Source: MVYY01 sp012517575 (GTDB taxonomy: Bacteria; Bacteroidota; Bacteroidia; Bacteroidales; Paludibacteraceae). From it: DNA of 64,000 nt. The position numbers were made by a program, and so were the translations under genes. Positions 26,409-35,367 of the stretch are shown here, one piece after another. The notes beneath the pieces were generated by a model. The model did no database searches. It was not told the DNA's origin and was given only the letters and a program-made list of their open reading frames with translations. The DNA is taken from the NCBI GenBank assembly GCA_031629035.1, contig JAVLUG010000012.1:4390-68389 (forward strand). The letters run 5' to 3'. Position 1 is the first letter of the stretch. Each line of letters starts with the position of its first letter.

Positions 26409-26579
26409 GTGAAAGAAATTTTATCTTATTTAGGAGTCATTATCATGCTTGCAGGCGTTGCATTGCTGGCTTACTATCATTTTGGCAATCGGCCGACCAA
26501 TGTTGTTTTGACTTCTGCAGGCATACTTGTTTTTATCGGTTTTTTAGTTCAAATTTTTATGTATAAAAAAAATCGGTAA
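26409..26579 (+). CDS. small two-helix membrane protein
   Basis: From the GTG at 26409 the product is a 56-residue protein with two transmembrane helices (LGVIIMLAGVALLAYY and SAGILVFIGFLVQIFM) separated by a short polar loop and ending in a basic MYKKNR tail. The frame stays open upstream (ATG at 26364), so the start is uncertain. The hydrophobic pattern and the positively charged ends look selected. I do not recognise a named family; the function is unknown. It stands alone between dnaG and porW. Confidence 0.6.
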   Translation: MKEILSYLGVIIMLAGVALLAYYHFGNRPTNVVLTSAGILVFIGFLVQIFMYKKNR

Positions 26580-26939
26580 TTGAACAAAAAAGTTTTCTAG
26601 CAAGAGAGATATTTCAGGATTAACGTCAAAATTTAAATTGAGAAGTTTTATTAATGAAAAAATGGAATAGCGATACTGTTCACTATTCTGTCGGTCAAAT
26701 TTTCTTTACACAAATTAATAAATGCTTAATTCCTCCAAAATTTGCCTGTTTATTATCAAAAAACACTTCTGACAGAAACAGTAAATTTGTTTCTCAGTGT
26801 GAAAATTGAAAATTATCCCGTAAATTTGTACTTAAAAAGTAATAGATTCCCGTTTTTTAAGTTTTTAATTCAGAGGAACGACTTTATTTTCTGGAAGTTG
26901 TTCAAAGATATTGTTCTTTATTAATTCGTATTTTTATTC
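26580..26939. other. non-coding leader region of porW
   Basis: AT-rich 360-bp stretch without a credible gene. Two TAAATTTG boxes (26782-26789 and 26821-26828) are -7 candidates for the porW-porX unit, neither with a TTG at normal spacing. A weak gaatag/ctattc inverted repeat lies near 26665-26692. Confidence 0.4.
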
Positions 26940-29900
26940 TTGTTGAAAAGGAAAAATATAAATAAAATACTGTTTCTGCTGACTATTATTTTCTTGAGTA
27001 GTTGTTCAATGCAGAAAAATACATGGTTTTCACGTAATTACCATGCTTTGACTGCGCATTTTAATATTTATTTTAATGGACAGGAAAGTTACAATGAGGG
27101 TCTGAAGAATATTTTGGAAACCCATCAGGACGATTACTCCACCGTTCTTCCAATGTACCCCATCAGCAAACATTCCAATGCTTCAGCTGCTACGGCAAAT
27201 ATGGATCGTGCCATTGAAAAAGCGCGAAAAGCCATTAAACTTCACTCCATCAAACAGAAGCCCGAAAAAAATTACAAGAAATGGAATTCTGCCGAATACC
27301 AAGCTTTTTATAATCAGGAAGAATTTAATCCTGTTTTGAAAGATGCATGGATGCTTATTGGGAAAGCCGAATTTCACAAAGGTGATTTTCTGGGTTCGGC
27401 CGGAACATTTTCATACATTGCCCGCCATTTTGCTTCTGATCCCGATTTGGTAGCACAAGCCAAAATTTGGCAGGCACGTGCTTATGGCGAAATGGGTTGG
27501 CTTTACGAAGCTCAGCAAATACTGGGTGATGTCAACCAAGATCATTTAAAACGTCAGCATATTGGCCTTTTTGCTTCTGTTAATGCCGATATTTTGTTGA
27601 AAAATCATCAGTACACCGAAGCAATTCCTTTTTTGCGGGTAGCCATAGAAAAAGAACCCGATAAGAAGCTGAAACAACGTTTCCTTTTCATTTTGGCACA
27701 ACTTTATCAATCAACCGGCGACGAAAAGGCGGCTTATGAAACCTATACCAAAGTACTTCAATCCAATCCGCCTTTTGAAATGGATTTTTATGCACGAATT
27801 CAGCGCTCGGAGTTGAATGCAGCTAACCAGACAGAAGTGCAGAAAGATCTGAACAAAATGCTTAAAAGCTCAAAATATAAAGATTATCAGGATCAGATTT
27901 ATTTTGTTCTCGGCAAAAGTTTCTTGAATCGGGGCGACACTGCACAAGCCATAAATGCTTTTCGTTCCTCTGTTGAAAAAAGTACCCGAAATGGTTACGA
28001 CAAAGCCAATTCTCTTATTACTCTCGGCGATTTGTTCTATCGTCAGAAGAATTACAAGGAAGCATATCCCTGCTATGATGCCGCTTCCAAAATTATTACC
28101 GATGAACATCCCGACTATCAACGCATTTCAAAACTGGCCGACATTTTAAGTGAATTTGTAGTACAGTACGATATTGTGATGTTGCAGGACAGCTTGCAAC
28201 GTTTGGCTGCCATGCCCGAAAACCAGCGTATGGAAATAATTAAAAAAATTATCAGTCAGGTTGAACAAGAGGAAAAAGAAGCTGCCAAAAAAGCAGAAGA
28301 AGAAAAGTTGGCACTGAACAATCCTAATAATGACGATGAAGAAACACTCATCCCAATTGGAGGTCAACTGGGAAATTCCAACGAATGGTATTTTTACAAT
28401 TCGAACCTTATGAAAGTTGGGAAAAGTGAATTTCAGAAAAAATGGGGAAATAGAAAACTGGAAGACAATTGGCGTCGCACCAATAAATCTGCTTCGCTTT
28501 TTGCAGAGGAATCCAATACGGAAAATGGCGTCAGTGAGTCGATGATGGACAGTGCATCTTCAACGCTGCCTATTTCCGACAATAAAAATCCGGATTTTTA
28601 TTTGAAACAGATACCGCTGACACCGCTTCAACTGAAAATCTCAAACGAACAGATGGCTCAGGCGATGTTTAACGTTGGAAAAATTTATTATGAAAAAATT
28701 CAGGATATTCCGTCCGCTATTCAGACTTTTGAGGAATTTGTCGGAAGATTTCCCCAGCACAGCCTTGTTCCTGATGCTTATTTCCAGCTGTATCTAATGG
28801 AATCGAAACTCGGCAATTTGGCTGAAGCTGAAAAATGGCGCAACAAACTTGTAAGTGAATTTCCACAAACCGACTACTTTAAAATGCTTTCAAAACCCGA
28901 TTACATTCAACGTTTGAAGCGAATGTATGAAGAGCAGGATTCGCTTTACAGTGCTACGTACCACGCATATTCGAGTAACGATTTTGCTACTGTTTTCAGA
29001 AATTTTCAATACATGCAGGAAAATTATCCTTTGTCGGAGTTAATGCCAAAATTTCAATTTCTTTATGCGCTGAGTGTTGGAAAAACACAGGAATCACCCA
29101 ATTTTGAAAAAGAACTGAATCAGTTGGTTACCAAATATCCCGAGAGTGATGTCAGTGCAATGGCAAAAGATATATTGTCGCTCATGCGCCAGGGAATGGT
29201 GGCAAAATCCGGCAGTACACACGGGACATTGCTTGCCAAAAGAGAAGAAATAGAAAAATCAGAAATTGCGCCGCCTGAACAGCAGCAATTTTCTGCCGAT
29301 ACCAAGACCAAACACATGCTTTTGTTGATAACGGATGCTCCACGAGAAGACCTGAACAAGTTTATGTATCAGATTGCTTCTTTCAACTTTTCACGTTTTC
29401 TCATCAAGGATTTTGATTTGGGGATTCAACCGCTGGACAGTGTCAGAAATATATTGTTTGTTGATAACTTCGATTCCTACGACGAGGTGGTGTGGTATGA
29501 AAATTCGATCATTTCAGATGCTTTCTTAAGTCAATTACTGTCGCAACTAAAAGTTCAGGAATTGATTATTTCCGAAGAAAATTTTGCTTTGTTGAAAAAG
29601 GGATTGAGTTTAACAGATTATATGGCTTTTCATGACAGATTTTTAGCAAAGAATGCCGGTTCCGTTTCTAAACCGATATCCGGGATTACGGATAAAGAAA
29701 CGAAATCTGAATCAAAAAAATCTGTTGCCATTGCACCACCGGCCAAAACAAATACTGCAAACCAAACAGAAAATATTGTTCCTGCTTCGAACGAAAAACC
29801 TGTTTCTGTTTCCCAAACTCAACAGCCAACACAACCATCAAATGTTCCTGCTGTTGCCCAACAACCGACGAAAAACGAGTCGGTTGAAAAACCTGAGACA

Positions 29901-30299
29901 AAAAAGGAAGAAGAAGTTCCATTGTTCAAGAATCTTTTTGCCTATAAGCCCAACGATCCACATTTTATTGCTCTTTATATTGTTTCGGGTAAGGCTGATG
30001 TAGCAAAAACCAAAGCTGCTTTTGATGAATACAATCGACAAAATTACAGCGTTTTGCAGCTCAATGTGCGATTTGAAAACGTTGGCAAACAGCAGTTTTT
30101 CATTATAGGTAGTTTCAACGATGCCAATACTGCCAAATCGTATTTGTTGCGGATGGTGAAAGAAAACACACTGTTTGAGGGATTAAAGGGCACAAGTTAC
30201 AGAAATCTCATCGGAACACAGCAAAACTTGAATGTTATGGTTCAGCAAAATGCACTGAACGTTTATTTCGACTTTATGAAACAGTATTATCTGAATTGA
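26940..30299 (+). CDS. porW: type IX secretion lipoprotein PorW/SprE
   Basis: The 1119-residue protein is the TPR lipoprotein PorW (SprE in gliding flavobacteria), needed for the type IX secretion system that exports proteins across the outer membrane. A lipoprotein signal ends at Cys22 (FLSSC). The characteristic TWFSRNYHALTAHFNIYFNG block follows directly. Several TPR-like helical repeats lie in about residues 110-400 and 580-760, then a Lys/Pro/Gln-rich low-complexity stretch near 910-985, and a conserved globular C-terminal end. The start is TTG (26940 or 26943), since no upstream ATG is in frame. porX follows after 30 bases. Confidence 0.92.
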   Translation: MLKRKNINKILFLLTIIFLSSCSMQKNTWFSRNYHALTAHFNIYFNGQESYNEGLKNILETHQDDYSTVLPMYPISKHSNASAATANMDRAIEKARKAIKLHSIKQKPEKNYKKWNSAEYQAFYNQEEFNPVLKDAWMLIGKAEFHKGDFLGSAGTFSYIARHFASDPDLVAQAKIWQARAYGEMGWLYEAQQILGDVNQDHLKRQHIGLFASVNADILLKNHQYTEAIPFLRVAIEKEPDKKLKQRFLFILAQLYQSTGDEKAAYETYTKVLQSNPPFEMDFYARIQRSELNAANQTEVQKDLNKMLKSSKYKDYQDQIYFVLGKSFLNRGDTAQAINAFRSSVEKSTRNGYDKANSLITLGDLFYRQKNYKEAYPCYDAASKIITDEHPDYQRISKLADILSEFVVQYDIVMLQDSLQRLAAMPENQRMEIIKKIISQVEQEEKEAAKKAEEEKLALNNPNNDDEETLIPIGGQLGNSNEWYFYNSNLMKVGKSEFQKKWGNRKLEDNWRRTNKSASLFAEESNTENGVSESMMDSASSTLPISDNKNPDFYLKQIPLTPLQLKISNEQMAQAMFNVGKIYYEKIQDIPSAIQTFEEFVGRFPQHSLVPDAYFQLYLMESKLGNLAEAEKWRNKLVSEFPQTDYFKMLSKPDYIQRLKRMYEEQDSLYSATYHAYSSNDFATVFRNFQYMQENYPLSELMPKFQFLYALSVGKTQESPNFEKELNQLVTKYPESDVSAMAKDILSLMRQGMVAKSGSTHGTLLAKREEIEKSEIAPPEQQQFSADTKTKHMLLLITDAPREDLNKFMYQIASFNFSRFLIKDFDLGIQPLDSVRNILFVDNFDSYDEVVWYENSIISDAFLSQLLSQLKVQELIISEENFALLKKGLSLTDYMAFHDRFLAKNAGSVSKPISGITDKETKSESKKSVAIAPPAKTNTANQTENIVPASNEKPVSVSQTQQPTQPSNVPAVAQQPTKNESVEKPETKKEEEVPLFKNLFAYKPNDPHFIALYIVSGKADVAKTKAAFDEYNRQNYSVLQLNVRFENVGKQQFFIIGSFNDANTAKSYLLRMVKENTLFEGLKGTSYRNLIGTQQNLNVMVQQNALNVYFDFMKQYYLN

Positions 30300-30329
30300 G
30301 ATGTTTTTTGAAAAGAGAAAGTTAAGAAA

Positions 30330-31877
30330 ATGAGAAAAGACAGAATACTTTGGGTAGATGACGAAATAGAGATGTTGCGGCCTTATCTTCTTTTTCTGGA
30401 TGAAAAGGGGTATGAAGTTGTTACCGCTACCAACGGGAATGATGCGGTAGATATCTGTCAGAAAGAAAGTTTCGATATTATTTTTTTGGATGAAAACATG
30501 CCTGGATTGAGCGGGTTGGAAACGCTGGCGCTGATAAAAGAAATCGATTCTGATGTTCCTTTGGTAATGATTACAAAGAACGAAGAAGAAAACATCATGA
30601 ATATGGCCATTGGCAACAAAATTGCCGACTATTTGACAAAACCAGTCAATCCGAGTCAGATTCTGATGACACTCAAAAAAAATATTCATCGCAAAGAAAT
30701 TGTAAACGAACATGCAACGGCTGCCTATCGTTCGGAATTTGGACAAATAGGTATGAAAATCAACGATTCGTTTACTTACGACGATTGGGTGGAAGTCTAC
30801 AAAAAACTCGTTTTCTGGGAATTGGAACTTTCCGAAACCGACAGCGGCATGGACGAAATGCTTCGGATGCAGAAAATGGATGCCAACACAACCTTTTCAA
30901 AATTCATAAAAAATAATTACGAGCGATGGTTTGAGCATCCCGAAGAACGTCCCTTGATGAGTTTTGAGATATTTAAAACAAAAGTTTTTCCTTTGCTCGA
31001 CAACGATGAAAAAGTTTTTTTTGTGGTGGTGGACAATTTCCGCCTCGACCAATGGAAAATGATACGCGAGCTGTTGAGTGATTATTATCAGTTTGAAGAA
31101 GAAGAGCTTTATTGCAGCATTCTCCCTACCGCTACGCAGTATGCACGAAATGCCATCTTTTCCGGTTTGATGCCGTTGCAAATTCAACAAATGTTTCCTC
31201 AATTCTGGGTGGAAGAAGAAGAGGAAGAAGGTAAAAACCTGATGGAGAGTGAGCTGCTTCAGACACAAATTCAACGCTTTCGGAAAAAATATACTTTTTC
31301 GTACCATAAAATCAACGATTCCGTTTCGTGTCAGCGTTTGATTGATCAATTGCCACATTTGGAAAACAATAATTTGAATGTTTGCGTGCTGAATTTTATC
31401 GACATGCTTTCGCATGCGCGCACTGAATCAAAAATGGTTCGCGAGCTGGCCAACGATGAAAAAGCCTATCGCTCGCTAACCCTTTCATGGTTCCGTCATT
31501 CCGCTACTTTTGATTTGTTCAGAGCAATTGCCGAACGTGGTTACAAAGTGGTTTTTACAACCGACCACGGCACTATTCGCGTAAATAATCCGATAAAAGT
31601 CGTTGGAGATAAAAATACAAATGTCAACTTGCGCTACAAGGTCGGTAAAAATCTGAGCTACAACAGAAAGGAAGTTTTTGAAGTTACCCAGCCTGCAAAA
31701 ATTGGACTGCCCAGCCCCAATGTCAGTTCTGCTTACATTTTTGCCTGCAATGATGATTTTTTTGCTTATCCGAACAATTATAATTATTACGTTAGTTATT
31801 ACAAAAATACCTTTCAACATGGAGGCGTTTCTTTGGAAGAAATGTTGGTGCCTCTGATTGTAATGAATCCAAAGTAG
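30330..31877 (+). CDS. porX: type IX secretion response regulator PorX
   Basis: The 515-residue protein has an N-terminal CheY-like receiver (VDDE near residue 9, phospho-acceptor Asp54 in LDENMPG, ITK and the TKPVNP switch) joined through a helical linker to a PglZ alkaline-phosphatase-superfamily domain. The latter shows PTATQYARNAIFSGLMP with the presumed Thr nucleophile and TDHGTIRVN with metal ligands. PorX with the PorY kinase controls T9SS genes and is reported to be a zinc phosphodiesterase acting on nucleotides. Unlike most response regulators it has no DNA-binding domain. It is downstream of porW in one unit. Confidence 0.96.
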   Translation: MRKDRILWVDDEIEMLRPYLLFLDEKGYEVVTATNGNDAVDICQKESFDIIFLDENMPGLSGLETLALIKEIDSDVPLVMITKNEEENIMNMAIGNKIADYLTKPVNPSQILMTLKKNIHRKEIVNEHATAAYRSEFGQIGMKINDSFTYDDWVEVYKKLVFWELELSETDSGMDEMLRMQKMDANTTFSKFIKNNYERWFEHPEERPLMSFEIFKTKVFPLLDNDEKVFFVVVDNFRLDQWKMIRELLSDYYQFEEEELYCSILPTATQYARNAIFSGLMPLQIQQMFPQFWVEEEEEEGKNLMESELLQTQIQRFRKKYTFSYHKINDSVSCQRLIDQLPHLENNNLNVCVLNFIDMLSHARTESKMVRELANDEKAYRSLTLSWFRHSATFDLFRAIAERGYKVVFTTDHGTIRVNNPIKVVGDKNTNVNLRYKVGKNLSYNRKEVFEVTQPAKIGLPSPNVSSAYIFACNDDFFAYPNNYNYYVSYYKNTFQHGGVSLEEMLVPLIVMNPK

Positions 31878-31990
31878 GTGGATGATGATAAGTCTTTTTC
31901 AGCGGCGGTTGAAAAGAGTACTCGTTAACAATATTTTTGCCGAATTATAAACGACATCAGACTTAAACTCTGATGAAAAAACGAAATACT

Positions 31991-32746
31991 ATGAGAATAG
32001 GATTGATAGGATTTGGAAAAACGGGAAAAGCTGTAGCTTCCGTTATTTTACAAAACGAAGATTTCGAATTGAGATGGATTCTCAGGCGAAAGAAGCTGCT
32101 CGATCATCGTTCAGCTGCGGATGTGTTAGGGATTGAAGTCAAAAATAGTGATGAAGGTCTCATTTATTCGACATCAAACACGAATCTTGAAGATTTAATG
32201 GATACTTGTCCCGTTGACGCCATTATCGATTTTTCTTCAGGTGAAGGCATTTATACTTATGGAGAATCGGCAGCAAAGAGAAAAATAAAAATTATTTCTG
32301 CTATTTCCCATTACAAGCCTAAGGAAATTGCTTTTTTGAAATCATTGGCACAACAAACTACCGTTTTTTGGTCGCCTAATATTACGCTTGGCGTTAACTA
32401 TTTGATGATTTCGGCGAAGTATTTGAAAAAAATTGCACCTTGGGTTGATATTGAGATTGTAGAAGAGCATTTTAAGGGAAAAGAGGGAACTTCTGGCACA
32501 GCTTTGAAAATTGCGGAAGTGTTGGATATGGACAAGACACAAATCAATTCCATTCGTGCAGGGGGAATTGTTGGCCGACACGAAATTATTTTTGGTTTCC
32601 CATATCAGACAGTGCGACTTATTCATGAGTCAATTTCGCGAGAAGCTTTTGGTAATGGAGTTTTGTTTGTTGCCGAAAATTTGAAAGAGAAAGGAATAGG
32701 ATTTTATAACTTTGAAGATTTGTTGCTTCCTTATTTTGCCGATTGA
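31991..32746 (+). CDS. divergent DapB-like reductase
   Basis: The 251-residue protein has the layout of 4-hydroxy-tetrahydrodipicolinate reductase (lysine/DAP synthesis): NAD(P)-binding GFGKTG at residues 7-12, SPNITLGVNYL near 128, and IRAGGIVGRHEIIF near 188. Conserved catalytic His160 and Lys164 (EEHFKGK) match the E. coli His159/Lys163 pair. But the normal GTTG loop reads SAIS, the second His of HH is Phe, and the DAPSGTA loop is shortened to GTSGTA. It may be a true but divergent DapB or a paralogue with another substrate. The ATG at 31973 (six residues longer) is an alternative start. Confidence 0.75.
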   Translation: MRIGLIGFGKTGKAVASVILQNEDFELRWILRRKKLLDHRSAADVLGIEVKNSDEGLIYSTSNTNLEDLMDTCPVDAIIDFSSGEGIYTYGESAAKRKIKIISAISHYKPKEIAFLKSLAQQTTVFWSPNITLGVNYLMISAKYLKKIAPWVDIEIVEEHFKGKEGTSGTALKIAEVLDMDKTQINSIRAGGIVGRHEIIFGFPYQTVRLIHESISREAFGNGVLFVAENLKEKGIGFYNFEDLLLPYFAD

Positions 32747-32896
32747 CGAAAGAGTTTTTTTTCGCAATCGCAAGGTAAAGCGATGCAAATTTCTTAAATT
32801 ATTAGTTTACCATATAAAATCTCAACATACTGATAATTAATGAAATAATTTACTATTTATTGATTTTTAAAATCAATTCAAGACTATAATACAGAA

Positions 32897-33850
32897 ATGA
32901 AAACTTTTATCAGAGCGAAAGATTTGGGAAACTTTCAGGAAGCTCTCCAAGAGGCTTTTGAAGTTAAGAAAAACCGTTTCGGATACCAGCACCTTGGGAA
33001 AAACAAAACGTTGTTGATGGTTTTTTTTAATTCAAGTTTAAGAACGCGTTTGAGTACCCAAAAAGCAGGAATGAATCTTGGAATGAACACCATAGTGCTG
33101 GATATAAATCAAGGAGCATGGAAACTTGAAACAGAACGTGGTGTGGTAATGGATGGAGACAAAACCGAGCATATTTTGGAAGCGATTCCGGTTATGGGTA
33201 ATTATTGCGACTTAATTGGAGTTCGCTCTTTTGCTCAGTTCGAAAACAAAGCATACGATTATCAGGAAACTATTCTTCAGCAGTTTATTCAATTTTCCGG
33301 AAGACCGGTTTTCAGCATGGAAAGCGCTACGGCTCATCCACTGCAGGCTTTTGCTGATCTTATTACTATAGAGGAATATCGAAAAAAGCCTCATCCCAAA
33401 GTTGTCATGTCTTGGGCGCCACATCCGAAAGCCTTGCCACAAGCTGTTCCTAATTCTTTCGCCGATTTTATGAACGAAGCCGATGTGGAATTTGTTATTA
33501 CTCACCCCAAAGGTTACGAACTTGCTCCGGAATTTGTACGAAATGCACACATAGAATATGATCAGATGAAAGCTTTTGAAGGAGCTGATTTTGTTTATGC
33601 TAAAAATTGGGCTGCCTTTCAAGACCCGAACTACGGGAAAATTATCTGTACTGACCGAAGCTGGACTGTCAGCAGCCGACAGATGGCTGTTACCAACAAT
33701 GCCTATTTTATGCACTGTTTGCCTGTACGTCGGAATATGATTGTAACTGATGAAGTGATTGAAAGTCCACAATCATTGGTTATTCCCGAAGCTGCAAATC
33801 GAGAAATTTCCGCTGAAGTTGTCATCAAACGAATGCTTGAAAGTTTATAA
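32897..33850 (+). CDS. argF': N-succinyl/N-acetylornithine carbamoyltransferase
   Basis: The 317-residue enzyme carbamoylates an N-acylated ornithine in the acyl-retaining arginine route found in Bacteroides and xanthomonads. The carbamoyl-phosphate motif is here SSLRTR (residues 46-51), and the protein matches the Bacteroides fragilis succinylornithine enzyme closely in NQGAWKLETERGV, the HPLQAFADL block and HCLPVRRN. Residue 90, Pro in the B. fragilis enzyme and a Glu (92) in the Xanthomonas acetylornithine enzyme, is Thr here (DGDKT). Substrate preference therefore cannot be assumed. Downstream apt, argB and argE are on the same strand. Confidence 0.95.
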   Translation: MKTFIRAKDLGNFQEALQEAFEVKKNRFGYQHLGKNKTLLMVFFNSSLRTRLSTQKAGMNLGMNTIVLDINQGAWKLETERGVVMDGDKTEHILEAIPVMGNYCDLIGVRSFAQFENKAYDYQETILQQFIQFSGRPVFSMESATAHPLQAFADLITIEEYRKKPHPKVVMSWAPHPKALPQAVPNSFADFMNEADVEFVITHPKGYELAPEFVRNAHIEYDQMKAFEGADFVYAKNWAAFQDPNYGKIICTDRSWTVSSRQMAVTNNAYFMHCLPVRRNMIVTDEVIESPQSLVIPEAANREISAEVVIKRMLESL

Positions 33851-33916
33851 ATATTTATCATATTAATTATCAATTATTTAAATAATTATTTTTGTTGCCC
33901 ATGTGGGTTAAAAACT

Positions 33917-34441
33917 ATGGATATAGAACAAGTTATTGCAAGTATTAGAAACATTCCCGATTTTCCCAAAAAAGGAGTTCTTTTTAAAGATATTACTACG
34001 GCTATGAAAGATGCCGAAGTGTTAAGATTTATTTCCGATGAGCTCTACGAGTATTACAAAGACAAGGGAATTACAAAAGTTGTAGGTTTGGAAAGTCGCG
34101 GGTTTATGCTCGGTAGTATTTTGGCTTATAAGCTTCACGCCGGATTCGTATTGATTCGTAAAGCAGGCAAATTGCCGGCTGAAACCTATAGAGTAGATTA
34201 TGAGCTCGAATATGGCGTCGATTCATTGGAAATTCACAAAGACGCTATCGAAAAGAACGATATTGTTCTTCTTCATGACGATTTGCTGGCCACTGGTGGA
34301 AGTGCAAACGCCGCACTAACGTTGCTCGACAATTTCAAACCTAAATCCATTTATGTGAGTTTTCTCATTGAACTGAAAGATTTAAAAGGAAGAGATCGCC
34401 TCAAAGGCGTGCAGGATGTTCATTCTCTCATTCAGTTTTGA
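33917..34441 (+). CDS. apt: adenine phosphoribosyltransferase
   Basis: The 174-residue enzyme salvages adenine to AMP using PRPP. N-terminal IRNIPDFPKKGVLFKDIT and ESRGFMLG are typical, RKAGKLPAET is the flexible loop, and LLHDDLLATGGSANAAL carries the PRPP-binding acidic-TGG motif. Length is normal. A TATTTTTG -7-like box at 33887-33894 suggests it may have its own promoter within the arg region. Confidence 0.97.
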   Translation: MDIEQVIASIRNIPDFPKKGVLFKDITTAMKDAEVLRFISDELYEYYKDKGITKVVGLESRGFMLGSILAYKLHAGFVLIRKAGKLPAETYRVDYELEYGVDSLEIHKDAIEKNDIVLLHDDLLATGGSANAALTLLDNFKPKSIYVSFLIELKDLKGRDRLKGVQDVHSLIQF

Positions 34442-34523
34442 TTTTTTTTAAATTAAAACTATTGAACGTTTTCTGCAAAATTTCGAAAAACAAATTTGTA
34501 GCGATAAACCGGTCAACATAGAT

Positions 34524-35306
34524 ATGTTTGAGGAAAAGAAAAAACTTACCGTCATCAAGGTTGGCGGAAAAATTGTGGAAGAACCTGAGACTTTAACTTC
34601 ACTGTTGAATGATTTCTCGAAAATTGAAGGTTACAAAGTATTGGTTCATGGCGGCGGGCGTTCAGCTACTGCTCTGGCTAACCGCTTGGGAGTGGAAACT
34701 GAAATGATTGACGGAAGACGGGTTACGGATGCAGAAATGTTGAAGGTTGTTACCATGATATATGCCGGATGGATCAACAAGCAAATTGTTGCCGGTTTGC
34801 AGGCTTTGGGACTGAATGCTTTGGGACTTACCGGCGCCGATTTGAATTACATGCGTTCAGAAAAAAGACCGCCATATCCGGTTGATTATGGTTTTGTTGG
34901 TGATGTAAAGGAAGTTGATGTACGAATCTTAAACGAGTTGATTACGAAAGATGTGGTTCCGGTGTTAGCGCCACTCACACATGACAAATGTGGTAATCTA
35001 TTGAATACCAATGCAGATACAATAGCTGCTGAAGCTGCAAAAGCTTTTTCGTCTTTCTTTGAAGTTACGCTTATTTATTGTTTTGAGAAAAAGGGGGTTT
35101 TGATGAATGAAAAAGAAGACGATAGTGTGATTTCTTCTTTAACACCAGAGCTTTTCGAAAAATTTGTGTCGGAAAAAATTATTCAGGGAGGAATGATTCC
35201 GAAATTGGAAAATTCTTTTAATGCCTTGAAAGCTGGAGTTTCAAAGGTGATTATTACAAGAGCCGATGCAATTCTTACCCATTCGGGGACAACGATAACC
35301 TTGTAA
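34524..35306 (+). CDS. argB: N-acetylglutamate kinase
   Basis: The 260-residue amino-acid kinase phosphorylates N-acylglutamate, the second step of arginine synthesis. VIKVGGKIVEE and LVHGGGRSATALANRLG form the phosphate-binding glycine loops; GLTGADLNYM and the LLNTNADTIAAEAAKAF block complete the active site. In organisms with succinylornithine carbamoyltransferase the same kinase acts on the acylated pathway. It lies 82 bases after apt and 61 bases before argE. Confidence 0.95.
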   Translation: MFEEKKKLTVIKVGGKIVEEPETLTSLLNDFSKIEGYKVLVHGGGRSATALANRLGVETEMIDGRRVTDAEMLKVVTMIYAGWINKQIVAGLQALGLNALGLTGADLNYMRSEKRPPYPVDYGFVGDVKEVDVRILNELITKDVVPVLAPLTHDKCGNLLNTNADTIAAEAAKAFSSFFEVTLIYCFEKKGVLMNEKEDDSVISSLTPELFEKFVSEKIIQGGMIPKLENSFNALKAGVSKVIITRADAILTHSGTTITL

Positions 35307-35367
35307 ACGGTAAAATTTTCCTATTGAGGATTTGATTTTTTTCGTTTCTCATTATATTTTAGTGAAA

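Noticed and set aside
30897..31415. Minus-strand open frame of 172 codons opposite porX
   Set aside because: Lies entirely within the PglZ-domain coding part of porX; composition is that of a shadow frame.
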